Assembly: GCF_009498455.1 (NCBI RefSeq)
Contig: NZ_CP045644.1
Coordinates: 5,769,001 to 5,833,000 of the forward strand
Source of the DNA: Variovorax paradoxus
GTDB taxonomy: Bacteria > Pseudomonadota > Gammaproteobacteria > Burkholderiales > Burkholderiaceae_C
Reading direction: 5' to 3'
Length of the DNA: 64,000 bases
The notes under the pieces were generated by a model. The model did no database searches. It was given only the letters and a program-made list of their open reading frames with translations, and had not been told where the DNA came from. Shown here piece after piece: positions 1-7,802 of the stretch (position 1 is the stretch's first letter; each line of letters starts with the position of its first letter). The position numbers were made by a program, and so were the translations under genes.

Positions 1-1
1 C

Positions 2-193
2 TCAGGGCGCGCACGTCAGCGCCGGCGTCGGCTGGCCGGGCTGCTCCGGTGTGGTGGTCGGGGGCGTGGTGCCGGTGGGTGGCAGCACCGGCAGACCGCC
101 GCCACCACCGCTTCCGCCGCCGCACGCGGCGAGGCTCAGGCACAGGAGAAAGCCCGCCGCAGCGAGGCCATACCGGGAAGAACGTTGGGTCAT
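2..193 (-). CDS. Small lipoprotein with Gly/Pro/Thr-rich tail, possibly truncated
   Basis: A 63-residue frame begins at ATG 193 with an AAGGA ribosome-binding site just upstream. Residues 1-24 form a lipoprotein signal peptide with lipobox LAAC (Cys24). A Gly run and a Pro/Thr-rich linker follow, then a TGA at the window edge. The linker is the kind that normally joins a lipobox to a folded domain, yet no domain follows. The gene may therefore be a frameshifted or truncated N-terminus whose remainder lies left of the window. Function unknown; outer-membrane or periplasmic anchoring is inferred from the lipobox. Confidence 0.45.
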   Translation of the reverse strand: MTQRSSRYGLAAAGFLLCLSLAACGGGSGGGGGLPVLPPTGTTPPTTTPEQPGQPTPALTCAP

Positions 194-338
194 GAAGGTG
201 TCCTTTTCTGGATCGAAGGGGCGTGGGAGGAAAAGCAAGGCGAAGCCGGGCCGTGCAGGCCTCGAAGGGCTTGCACCGGAACGGAAGAAACGGAATGAAC
301 TCGGGTGCCCGAACGGGCGGATAAGTGGGTGTCAGCGC

Positions 339-1337
339 TCAGGCATAGCGGCTGCGCAGCCGGGCTGCGACCCTGTCGAGCACGAGCACCGTGAGGAAGA
401 TCGCGATCAGGATCGTTCCGACGTGCGCGTAGTTGTACATGTCGTAGCGGCCCTTCAGCTCCTGGCCGATGCCGCCCGCGCCCACCAGCCCCACCACGGT
501 GGCCATGCGCACGTTGCGGTCGAGGATGTACAGCGTGTAGGCAATGAACTGCGGCATCACCTGCGGCAGCACCGCGAAGCGCATCACCTTCAACTTGTTG
601 GCGCCGATGGCACGCAGCGCCTCCTGCGGCTTGTCGTCGGCGGTCTCGATGTCTTCCGCGTAGAACTTGCCGAGGAAGCCCGCCGAGTGCAGTGCGAGCG
701 CGAGCACGCCGGCGATGGGGCCGAAGCCGTAGGCGAGCACCAGGAACAGCGCGCTCACCAGCTCGGGCACCGCGCGGAACATGCCGACCGCGCTGCGCGC
801 CAGTATGTAGACGGCGCGGTTCGGCGTGTAGTTCTTCGCACTGCACCAGGCCAGCGGCGCGCTCAGCACCATGGCCAGCAGCGTCGCCCAGATGGCGATC
901 TCGAAGGTCTCGAGCATCTTCACCGCCACATGCCAGAGGTAGCCGAAGGGCTCGACCAGCACCTCGCGCCGGTCGATCACCTCCTCCATCTGCAGCGTCT
1001 GCGGGTTGAGCTTGGGCTGCCGCGATTCCTCCATCTCGACATGCGAGAACCACGGCAGCCGCTCGCGGTCGAAGCCCTCGATGCGCGACACCTCGGTGCG
1101 CTCCGACACCTGCGGCGGAAACAGCGAGCGCGCGATGGTGCCCAGGCCCGACAGCACCTGCGACTGGTCGCGCAGGCCCACGGCCGCGAGCACGCCCTCG
1201 CCCGTGAGCGACAGCATGCGGCCCATCTCCACGCGCTGGCCGGCGAAGAAGCCGACCACCACCACGAACAGCAGCACGGCGAGGCTGCGGGCGCCGAAGG
1301 GGCGCGGCAGGTCCCAGGCGGATGCGGGCCGGCTCAT
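339..1337 (-). CDS. phnE: Phosphonate-type ABC transporter permease PhnE
   Basis: A 332-residue inner-membrane permease of the PhnE family, the channel subunit of a phosphonate or organophosphate importer. One hydrophobic segment lies near residues 15-33. A long periplasmic stretch follows, then the BPD transport domain (about 130-325) with the coupling-helix region near EALRAIGANKLKVMRF. Its ATG overlaps the phnC stop as ATGA, indicating translational coupling. Family and operon position agree; the real substrate (phosphonate, phosphite or phosphate ester) cannot be read from sequence. Confidence 0.9.
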   Translation of the reverse strand: MSRPASAWDLPRPFGARSLAVLLFVVVVGFFAGQRVEMGRMLSLTGEGVLAAVGLRDQSQVLSGLGTIARSLFPPQVSERTEVSRIEGFDRERLPWFSHVEMEESRQPKLNPQTLQMEEVIDRREVLVEPFGYLWHVAVKMLETFEIAIWATLLAMVLSAPLAWCSAKNYTPNRAVYILARSAVGMFRAVPELVSALFLVLAYGFGPIAGVLALALHSAGFLGKFYAEDIETADDKPQEALRAIGANKLKVMRFAVLPQVMPQFIAYTLYILDRNVRMATVVGLVGAGGIGQELKGRYDMYNYAHVGTILIAIFLTVLVLDRVAARLRSRYA

Positions 1338-2134
1338 GGCACCAGCTCCAGCGTGCCGGTGTGCAGCGGCAGCGGCGCTTCGGGCGCCGGCCGCACGGGT
1401 GCCGGCGTGCGGCCGTAGACCGCATCGAACACCTTCGGGTCGAAGGCTGCGGGTGCGCCGTCGAACACCACCGCGCCGTGGCGCAACGCGACGATGCGGT
1501 CGGCGAATTCACAGGCCAACTCGATCTGGTGCAGGCTGCACAGCACGGTGGTGCCGCGCTCGCGCGCCTGCGTGCGCAGCAGCGACAGCACGTCGTGGCT
1601 GGTCTGCGGATCGAGGCTGGCCACGGGCTCGTCGGCCAGCACCAGCGGCGGCTCGAGCATGAAGGCGCGCGCAATGCCCACGCGCTGCTGCTGGCCGCCC
1701 GAGAGTTCACTCACGCGGCGCAGCAGGTGCTGCTCCTGCAGGCCGACCGATTCGATCAGCGCGCAGGCCTTGGCGCGCTGCGCATCGGAGAACAAACCGA
1801 GCAGCGCGCGCCCCGTCGGCACCGCGGGCAGCGCGCCGGCCAGCACGTTGTCGGCCACGGTGGAACGCAGCACCAGGTTGAACTGCTGGTGGATCATGCC
1901 GATGCGCGGGCGGATGCGGGCCAGCGAACTCGCGGCAATCTGCACGCCCTCGACCTGCACCGAGCCCTGCGTGGGCTTGACCAGCCCGTTGGCCATGCGC
2001 AGCAGCGTCGACTTGCCCGCGCCCGAGGCGCCCAGCACCACGCAGAACTGCCCCGTCGGCACCTGCAGCGACACGCCGTCGAGCGCGCGCGTGCCGTCGG
2101 CGTAGTGCATGGCGACCGATTCGAAATTCAGCAT
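1334..2134 (-). CDS. phnC: Phosphonate-type ABC transporter ATPase PhnC
   Basis: A 266-residue ABC ATPase that powers uptake through PhnE. Walker A is GASGAGKST (about residue 35), the signature is SELSGGQQQRVGIARA and Walker B is PLVLADEPVASLD. I chose the ATG at 2134 because the domain starts at MLNFESV; the reading frame stays open upstream but there overlaps phnD. It lies 8 bp after the phnD stop and overlaps phnE by 4 bp, giving a phnD-phnC-phnE operon. Confidence 0.92.
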   Translation of the reverse strand: MLNFESVAMHYADGTRALDGVSLQVPTGQFCVVLGASGAGKSTLLRMANGLVKPTQGSVQVEGVQIAASSLARIRPRIGMIHQQFNLVLRSTVADNVLAGALPAVPTGRALLGLFSDAQRAKACALIESVGLQEQHLLRRVSELSGGQQQRVGIARAFMLEPPLVLADEPVASLDPQTSHDVLSLLRTQARERGTTVLCSLHQIELACEFADRIVALRHGAVVFDGAPAAFDPKVFDAVYGRTPAPVRPAPEAPLPLHTGTLELVP

Positions 2135-2142
2135 GGCGGCGC

Positions 2143-3078
2143 TCAACGCTCGGCGGACTTGGCGAGGATGCGGCCCTTGAGTTCGTCGGTCAGCAGGCCG
2201 AGCTTTTCGGCAGCCACGTTGAACTCGGCTTCGGAGAACTTGGTGTCGTAGCCGTCGATCTTGCCGCCGCCGTAGCCGCGGATCATGTCGGGCGTGACGC
2301 CGGGGGCTTTGTTCACGGTCTGGAACGCGTCCTTCAGCTTCGCCTTCAGCGGCTCGGGCAGTTTCGAGTTGAGCGCCAGCGGCGGGTACGGAATGGCCAT
2401 GCTGCGCGCCACCACCTTCACCGTCTTCGGATCGACCACGCCCTGCTTCACGGCCTTCTCGTAGGAGTCGAAAGAGAGCGAGGCCACGTCGACCTGGTCC
2501 TGCACCAGCGCAGCCAGGCTGCTCGCATGGCTGCCGGTCATGCGGATGGCGCCGAGGTCTTTCGCCGGGTCCATGCCGGCGTCGAGCAGCATCGCGACCT
2601 GGAAGGTAAAGCTCGAGGCCGAGTTGACGTCGCCGAAGGCCACGCGCTTGCCCTTGAGGTCCTTGACCGACGCGATGGGCGCGTTGGCCTTGGCGAACAT
2701 GCCGGCGTAGTACACCGAGGCGCCCTTCTCCACGCCCACGGCCAGCAGCTGCGCGCAGCCGCGCTTGTTCGCCTGCACATACGACACGGGGCCGAAGAAG
2801 GCGATGTCGGCCAGCTGGTTGCACATGCCCTCGACCACCGCGCCGTACGACTGGCCGACCTTGAGGTCGAAGTTCAGGCCGGTGCTGCGCGTGATGGCGT
2901 TGAACACCGGCGCGTAGTCGGCCTTGGTGCCCGACTCGGTGCCGCCGTCGGCCGGGATCAGCAGCACACGCAGCGGCCGCTCACGCGAGCCGTCGGCCAC
3001 CGATTGGGCCTGCGCGGCCAGCGGCAGCGCGGCGGTCAGCGAGAAGGCGGCAGCCGCAAGGGCCAGGAGCTTTTTCAT
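2143..3078 (-). CDS. phnD: Phosphonate/phosphate-ester binding protein PhnD
   Basis: A 311-residue periplasmic binding protein, first gene of the importer operon. A Sec signal peptide covers about residues 1-24 (LAAQAQ). The mature part carries PhnD/SsuA family features: an N-terminal RVLLIPADGG strand and the middle GSHASSLAALVQDQVDVASLSFDSY region where the ligand phosphate group is usually bound. It transcribes away from the HAD phosphatase gene. The dyad at 3166-3183 lies in its probable promoter. It may bind a phosphate ester that the HAD enzyme then hydrolyses; this is inference. Confidence 0.88.
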   Translation of the reverse strand: MKKLLALAAAAFSLTAALPLAAQAQSVADGSRERPLRVLLIPADGGTESGTKADYAPVFNAITRSTGLNFDLKVGQSYGAVVEGMCNQLADIAFFGPVSYVQANKRGCAQLLAVGVEKGASVYYAGMFAKANAPIASVKDLKGKRVAFGDVNSASSFTFQVAMLLDAGMDPAKDLGAIRMTGSHASSLAALVQDQVDVASLSFDSYEKAVKQGVVDPKTVKVVARSMAIPYPPLALNSKLPEPLKAKLKDAFQTVNKAPGVTPDMIRGYGGGKIDGYDTKFSEAEFNVAAEKLGLLTDELKGRILAKSAER

Positions 3079-3165
3079 GGTCGGTTCCTTCGTTTGGAAA
3101 GCGATGGGCGTGCGGTTGCAACGCCTCGATGAAGAGAACTTTAGGAGCCGCAGATGACAGGAAAA

Positions 3166-3183
3166 TGAAATAAGCTCATTTCA
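3166..3183. promoter_or_regulatory. Dyad operator candidate between phnD and HAD gene
   Basis: TGAAAT-N6-ATTTCA, with AGCT at the centre, is an 18-bp near-perfect palindrome in an AT-rich patch of an otherwise GC-rich region. It lies 87 bp upstream of the phnD start and 81 bp upstream of the HAD start. RpiR/MurR regulators usually bind AT-rich dyads of this size, and such a regulator is encoded next door (4071-4991). The pairing is inferred. Confidence 0.5.
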
Positions 3184-3264
3184 AAATACAAATATCACTG
3201 AGCAATATTCAATAGAATCCGCCGCCATGGCCGAGCCCCCGAACGGCCCCACCACCAGAGATTC

Positions 3265-4134
3265 ATGAGCACGCATCACACGACACCAGGGACCACGAAC
3301 GGAAGCGGCATCCATGCGCTGGCGCAGGCCCGCCACCTGCTGGTCGACCTCGACGGCACGCTGGTGCGCCAGCAGGAGGCGATCGACGGCGCGGCCCGTC
3401 TGCTCGCGCACTTTCACGACCGCTACGCCATCGTGTCCAACAACTCCACGCACACCGCGCAGGGCCTGTCGGTGCGGCTGCGCAAGCTGGGCCTGCGCGT
3501 GCCGCCCGAACGCATCGTGCTGGCCGGCGAACTCGCGGTGCGCCAGCTGGCGCAGCAGCATCCGCAGGCGCGCGTGCTGCTGGCCGCGAGCCCTGCCTTG
3601 CAGCGCTATGCGCGCGCGCAGGGCTGCCGGCTGGTGCCCGCCGACGCCGACTTTGTGCTGCTCGCGCTCGACATGCACTTCAGCCACGCGCGCCTGTCGG
3701 TCATCGCGAACGAACTGCGGCGCGGCGCGAAGCTGATGGTGACCAACGCCGACGCCACACACCCGGGCCCGCAGGGCCGCGTGGTGCCCGAGACCGGCGC
3801 ACTGCTCGCGGCCGTGGTTGCGGCCAGCGGCGTGCAGCCGTGGCGCGTGGTCGGCAAGCCCGCACCGCTGCTGTTCGAGGAAGGCCTGCGCTGCCTCGGT
3901 GCGAGCGCCGAGGGCACGGTGGTGGTCGGTGACAACCCACTGACCGACGGCGAAGGCGCCGCGCGGCTCGGCCTGGCCTGTGTGCTGGTGGGTGAATCGC
4001 CGGGTGCGGTGGCGCCCACGGTGGCGGGGCTGCTGGCGCCGCCCGTCTCAGAAGCAGTGGAACCCGCGCCTCAGTATCGCTTGACCGAGAGCACGTCGAA
4101 GGTCTGGCGCAGCGTGCGCACCGAGGTGTCGTAG
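3265..4134 (+). CDS. HAD-IIA family phosphatase (NagD/4-nitrophenylphosphatase-like)
   Basis: A 289-residue cytoplasmic HAD hydrolase. Motif I is VDLDGTL (nucleophile Asp28, acid/base Asp30), motif II is VSNNS, the Lys motif is VGKP and motif III is VVGDNPLTD. The IIA cap lies between motifs II and III. Such enzymes remove phosphate from small organic phosphates. Divergence from phnDCE and the shared dyad suggest it acts on the imported compound. Its 3' end overlaps the convergent rpiR-type gene by 64 bp, and the last 20 or so residues are not conserved-looking. Substrate unknown. Confidence 0.82.
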   Translation: MSTHHTTPGTTNGSGIHALAQARHLLVDLDGTLVRQQEAIDGAARLLAHFHDRYAIVSNNSTHTAQGLSVRLRKLGLRVPPERIVLAGELAVRQLAQQHPQARVLLAASPALQRYARAQGCRLVPADADFVLLALDMHFSHARLSVIANELRRGAKLMVTNADATHPGPQGRVVPETGALLAAVVAASGVQPWRVVGKPAPLLFEEGLRCLGASAEGTVVVGDNPLTDGEGAARLGLACVLVGESPGAVAPTVAGLLAPPVSEAVEPAPQYRLTESTSKVWRSVRTEVS

Positions 4135-4991
4135 TCCGAGAGCGCCAGGCAGGCGATCAGCACGTCGATGATCGCCAGCTGCGCCAGCCGGCTCGTCATC
4201 GCCTCGGTGCGGAAGTTGGTCTCGCGTGCCATGGTGAACAGCAGCACGTCGGCAAAGGCCTGGATCGGCGACTTGCCGAAGTTGGTGATGCACACCGTGG
4301 CCGCGCCCGCCTCCTTGGCGAGCCGCGTGGCCATCACGGTCTCGTGCGTGCTGCCCGAATGCGAAATGGTGAGCACCGCCGTCTTCGCATTGGTGAGCGA
4401 GGCGCTGATGGCCTGCACGTGCGAGTCGACCACCACCTTGGCATTCAGGCCGATGCGCAGCATGCGGTAGTGCGCGTCTTCGGCGATGGTGGCCGAGCTG
4501 CCGATGCCGTAGATCTCGATGCGCTCGGCCTTGCGAAACAGCCGCACCGCGCGCTCCATCGCCTTCGCGTCGAGCATCGACTGCGTGTCGTGCAACGTCT
4601 GCACGTTGCTCTGGAAGATCTTGCGGATGACGGCGTCGGCCTTGTCCTGCGGGTCGAGGTCTTCGTGGATGAAATCCACCGGCCGCACCAGTTCCTGCGC
4701 CAGCGCGATCTTGACCTGCTGGAAGCCCGTGGCGCCGAGGTTCTTGCACAGGCCGACGATGCTGCCTTCGCTCGAACCCGTGCGCTCGGCCACCTCGCTC
4801 ACCGACATGTGAACCACCTCACGCGGGTTCTTCACGATGAAGTCGGCGATGCGCTGGCCCACGGGGCCCAGCGACGACCACAGGGTCTCGATGCGCGCCA
4901 GCACCGCCGAGACCTGACCGTCGGGCACCTCGGGCAGCGGTGCGCCGTTGGCCTTGGTGCTGGCGGGTCGGGAGGTGCTGTTGCGCTTCAT
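4071..4991 (-). CDS. RpiR/MurR family transcriptional regulator (HTH + SIS)
   Basis: A 306-residue regulator. An N-terminal HTH_6 domain (about residues 25-100) contains MSVSEVAERTGSSEGSI. A SIS sugar-phosphate domain (about 130-260) has YGIGSS and ISHSGSTHETV. Family members sense phosphosugars or similar phosphates and bind palindromes. I chose ATG 4991, since the open frame upstream runs into the LysR gene. It starts 10 bp after the LysR stop, so the two may be co-transcribed. Likely controls phnDCE and the HAD gene. Confidence 0.85.
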   Translation of the reverse strand: MKRNSTSRPASTKANGAPLPEVPDGQVSAVLARIETLWSSLGPVGQRIADFIVKNPREVVHMSVSEVAERTGSSEGSIVGLCKNLGATGFQQVKIALAQELVRPVDFIHEDLDPQDKADAVIRKIFQSNVQTLHDTQSMLDAKAMERAVRLFRKAERIEIYGIGSSATIAEDAHYRMLRIGLNAKVVVDSHVQAISASLTNAKTAVLTISHSGSTHETVMATRLAKEAGAATVCITNFGKSPIQAFADVLLFTMARETNFRTEAMTSRLAQLAIIDVLIACLALSDYDTSVRTLRQTFDVLSVKRY

Positions 4992-5001
4992 GGCCACAAG
5001 C

Positions 5002-5967
5002 TTACCCGCGCCCGATGGCGCTTTTGTGCCGCGTGGCCGCCGGTGCCTGGCCCGCCAGCGCCGACGAAAAGAGCTGCGCCCCCTCACTGCGCAGCAAGGT
5101 CACAAGGCGCCGCGCCGCCGGCGACAGGTAGCCCTCCTTGCGGTACGTGACGCCCAGGTGGCGGCGCAGCGTGGTCTCCTTGAGCGGCACCTCGCGCAAC
5201 GTGCCTTCGCGCCCGGCCGCGCCGAGCGTGTGGCGCGACAGAAAGCTCAGCATGTCGGAGCGCGAGATGAGGCGCGGCAGCAGCGGGATCGAGTTCGCGT
5301 TGACCTGCACCGCGGGCAGCGGCAGCCCGCGCGACTGAAACGCGGCATCGAGCCACTGGCGGCTGGGAATGGGGTCGGCGGGCAGCACCCAGCGCCATTG
5401 CAGCAGCGACTTCATCGTGATCTTCGGCAGGTCGAACACCGGGTGCTGCGGGCTGGCGGCGACCACCACCACGTCCTCGACGATGGAGTGCGTGACAAAG
5501 GCCGGGTCGTGCTCGGGCATGAGGCCGATCAAGAGATCGATGGCGCCTTCGCGCAGCCGCTCGCGCAGCGCCATGCTGGGCGCGACCGTGATGTCGATGC
5601 GCGTGTCGCCGGCCTCGGCCAGCAGCAGGTTGCACACCTCGGGCAGCACGTGGTCGGCCGCGATGGGCCCGCTGCCGATGCGCACGTGGCCCGCGTTGCC
5701 CTTGGCGAAATCGCTCACCTCGCGCAGCGCCTCTTCGGTGGCGCCGCGCAGCAGCCGGGCGCGCGCCAACAGCACCTCGCCCACCGCCGTGAGCTGGATG
5801 CCCCGGCCCTTGCGCTCGAACAGCGCGCTGCCGAAGGCTTCCTCGAGCCGCTGCACCGCCTTGGTCAGCGCGGGCTGGGTGCGGCCCAGCTTGTCGGCGG
5901 CCTGGCCCAGGTGGCCGGTGTCGGCGACCACCTCGAAATATTTCAGGTCGCGCAGCTGGATGTCCAT
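5002..5967 (-). CDS. LysR family transcriptional regulator
   Basis: A 321-residue LysR-type regulator. The winged HTH (residues 1-60) contains LGQAADKLGRTQPALTKAVQRLEEAFG. A periplasmic-binding-like effector domain (about 90-300) follows. It is divergent from the hydroxyacid operon at 6072-9910, the classical LysR arrangement, so it probably controls that operon and itself. It may also drive the RpiR gene 10 bp downstream, which would link the two modules. Confidence 0.88.
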   Translation of the reverse strand: MDIQLRDLKYFEVVADTGHLGQAADKLGRTQPALTKAVQRLEEAFGSALFERKGRGIQLTAVGEVLLARARLLRGATEEALREVSDFAKGNAGHVRIGSGPIAADHVLPEVCNLLLAEAGDTRIDITVAPSMALRERLREGAIDLLIGLMPEHDPAFVTHSIVEDVVVVAASPQHPVFDLPKITMKSLLQWRWVLPADPIPSRQWLDAAFQSRGLPLPAVQVNANSIPLLPRLISRSDMLSFLSRHTLGAAGREGTLREVPLKETTLRRHLGVTYRKEGYLSPAARRLVTLLRSEGAQLFSSALAGQAPAATRHKSAIGRG

Positions 5968-5981
5968 TCATAGCTCCGAGG

Positions 5982-6006
5982 AATCGTTGAATGAACATTA
6001 TCGATT
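5982..6006. promoter_or_regulatory. LysR-type binding-site candidate in divergent promoter
   Basis: AATCG-N15-CGATT is an interrupted dyad centred in the short region between the LysR gene and the hydroxyacid dehydrogenase gene. Position and size match LysR recognition sites (T-N11-A type). No footprint or conservation data are available. Confidence 0.35.
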
Positions 6007-6071
6007 GGACGGAATGAATGGCGATTTCCACAATCCAGCCCATACCGACCCTCGAACGACCTTCTCTCTCC

Positions 6072-7073
6072 ATGAACCCCACCGTCCTGGTCACTGCGCC
6101 ACGGCTTGCCACCGCCGGCGCCGACCTTCTTGCCGAAGCCGGCGCCCGCGTCATCTACCTTGCGAACGCAGACAGCGTTGAAGAAGTCGAGCGCGTGATG
6201 GCGAGCAAGCCCATCGACGCCGTCATCTCGCGCACCGTGCAGCTGTCGGCCCGCGCCATCGCTTCGTGCCCCACGCTCAAAGTGATCTCCAAGCACGGCG
6301 TGGGCGTGAGCAACATCGACGTCGAGGCCGCCACCGCGCGCGGCATTCCGGTCTATGTCACGCCCGGCGCCAACGCACAGTCGGTCGCCGAAATGACGCT
6401 CGGCCTGATGCTCGCCGCCGCCCGCCGCATCGGCTGGATGGACCGCGAACTGCACGACGGCCGCTGGTCGCGCGCGCAGGACGGCGTGGAGTTGCACGGC
6501 AAGACGCTGGGCCTGGTCGGCTTCGGCCAGATCGGCCAGCGCGTGGCCCGGGTGGGCCTCGCGCTCGGCATGCAGGTGGCCGCGTTCGACCCGGCGCTCG
6601 GCAACGGCCCGAGCCCGGTGGCCGGTGTGCGGCTGCTGCCTTCGTTCGATGCGCTGCTGCCGCTGAGCGATGTGCTCAGCCTGCACGTGCCGCTCAACCG
6701 CCACACGCGCCAGATGCTCGGCGCCGCGCAGCTTGCGGCACTGCCGCGCGGCGCGATCGTCGTCAACACGGCGCGCGGCGAAGTGATCGACGAGCCCGCG
6801 CTCATCGCCGCGCTGCAAAGCGGCCAGCTGCACGCGGCCGGCCTCGACACCATGGCCGACGAACCCCTGCCCGCCGGCAGCCCGCTGGCCGCCCTGCCCA
6901 ACGTGGTGCTCACGCCGCATGTCGGCGGCTCCACGCCCGCGGCGCTCGCGGGCATGGCCAGCGGCGCCGCGCGCAACGTGCTGGGCTGGCTGCAAGGCCG
7001 CCCGGTCGATCCTTCGGCTTGCGTGAACCCGCAGGTCCTGTCTTCCCCCCTTCTGCACGGAACCACCGCATGA
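6072..7073 (+). CDS. D-2-hydroxyacid dehydrogenase (phosphoglycerate dehydrogenase-like)
   Basis: A 333-residue NAD-dependent dehydrogenase. The Rossmann motif is GLVGFGQIGQ (about residues 150-159). Catalytic Arg lies in NTARGEVIDE and His in TPHVGGST. It interconverts a 2-hydroxyacid and a 2-oxoacid in the cytoplasm. I prefer ATG 6072, where the conserved N-terminus starts (MNPTVLVTAPRL). An ATG at 6018 with a weak GGACGGA in front would add 18 residues. Its stop overlaps the next gene as ATGA. It lacks close resemblance to phosphite dehydrogenase PtxD despite the phn genes nearby. Confidence 0.85.
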   Translation: MNPTVLVTAPRLATAGADLLAEAGARVIYLANADSVEEVERVMASKPIDAVISRTVQLSARAIASCPTLKVISKHGVGVSNIDVEAATARGIPVYVTPGANAQSVAEMTLGLMLAAARRIGWMDRELHDGRWSRAQDGVELHGKTLGLVGFGQIGQRVARVGLALGMQVAAFDPALGNGPSPVAGVRLLPSFDALLPLSDVLSLHVPLNRHTRQMLGAAQLAALPRGAIVVNTARGEVIDEPALIAALQSGQLHAAGLDTMADEPLPAGSPLAALPNVVLTPHVGGSTPAALAGMASGAARNVLGWLQGRPVDPSACVNPQVLSSPLLHGTTA

Positions 7074-7762
7074 CCGCCCCGCTCTCCTGGCCGCCCGGCT
7101 ACCGCATCAACCCGCGCGCGCCCGGCCCCGACGCCGCCCTCGTCGACGCCTTCCGCACGCTGCCCGTCGCCGCCATCGGCGATGCGATGAGCCGCAACGT
7201 CGGCACCGTCGGCCTGCGCCAGTACCACGCGCGGCTCGACACCGTGCTGTGCGGCCCTGCCGTCACCGTGCGCGTGCGGCCCGGCGACAACCTGATGATC
7301 CACAAGGCGCTGATGATGGTCGCGCCGGGCGACGTGCTCGTGATCGACGGCGGCGGCGACGTCACGCAGGCGCTGGTCGGCGGCCTCATGCGCACGACCT
7401 GCATCGCGCGCCAGCTGGGAGGCCTCGTCATCGACGGCGCGGTGCGCGACCTGTGCGAGTGGGCCGAAGACGGCATGCCGATCTTCGCGCGCGGCCACAC
7501 GCACCGCGGCCCGAGCAAGGACGGCCCCGGCGAGGTGAACGTGCCGGTCTCGTGCGCGGGCCTGGTCGTGATGCCGGGCGACCTCGTGGTGGGCGACGCC
7601 GACGGCGTCATCGCCGTGCCGGCCGCCGAAGCGGCCGATGTGCTCGCCAAGACGCGGGCCCACCTGGCCCGCGAAGCCAAGATCCGCGAAACCAACCGCA
7701 CCGGCACCGCCGACCCCGAGCGCTTCGACGCCGTGCTGCGCGCCAAGGGCCTGCCGGTCTGA
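7070..7762 (+). CDS. RraA-like 4-hydroxy-4-methyl-2-oxoglutarate aldolase family protein
   Basis: A 230-residue protein of the RraA/HMG-aldolase family. The core shows PGDVLVIDGGGD, then GGLVIDGAVRDL, where the Arg and Asp bind substrate and divalent metal, and GDLVVGDADGVIAVP. Proteobacterial members next to hydroxyacid genes usually act as class II pyruvate aldolases or oxaloacetate decarboxylases, not as RNase E inhibitors. It is translationally coupled to the upstream dehydrogenase (ATGA). A role in splitting the oxoacid made by its neighbour is inferred. Confidence 0.82.
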   Translation: MTAPLSWPPGYRINPRAPGPDAALVDAFRTLPVAAIGDAMSRNVGTVGLRQYHARLDTVLCGPAVTVRVRPGDNLMIHKALMMVAPGDVLVIDGGGDVTQALVGGLMRTTCIARQLGGLVIDGAVRDLCEWAEDGMPIFARGHTHRGPSKDGPGEVNVPVSCAGLVVMPGDLVVGDADGVIAVPAAEAADVLAKTRAHLAREAKIRETNRTGTADPERFDAVLRAKGLPV

Positions 7763-7802
7763 GCGCGGCCACGAAAACACAAGAACCCCCAGGAGACAAG
7801 AC

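Noticed and set aside
339..7073. Phosphite oxidation locus (ptxABCDE), suggested by phn-type importer, D-2-hydroxyacid dehydrogenase and LysR.
   Set aside because: The dehydrogenase resembles phosphoglycerate-type enzymes, not PtxD. It sits in a separate divergent operon with RraA, Bug and LhgO-like genes.
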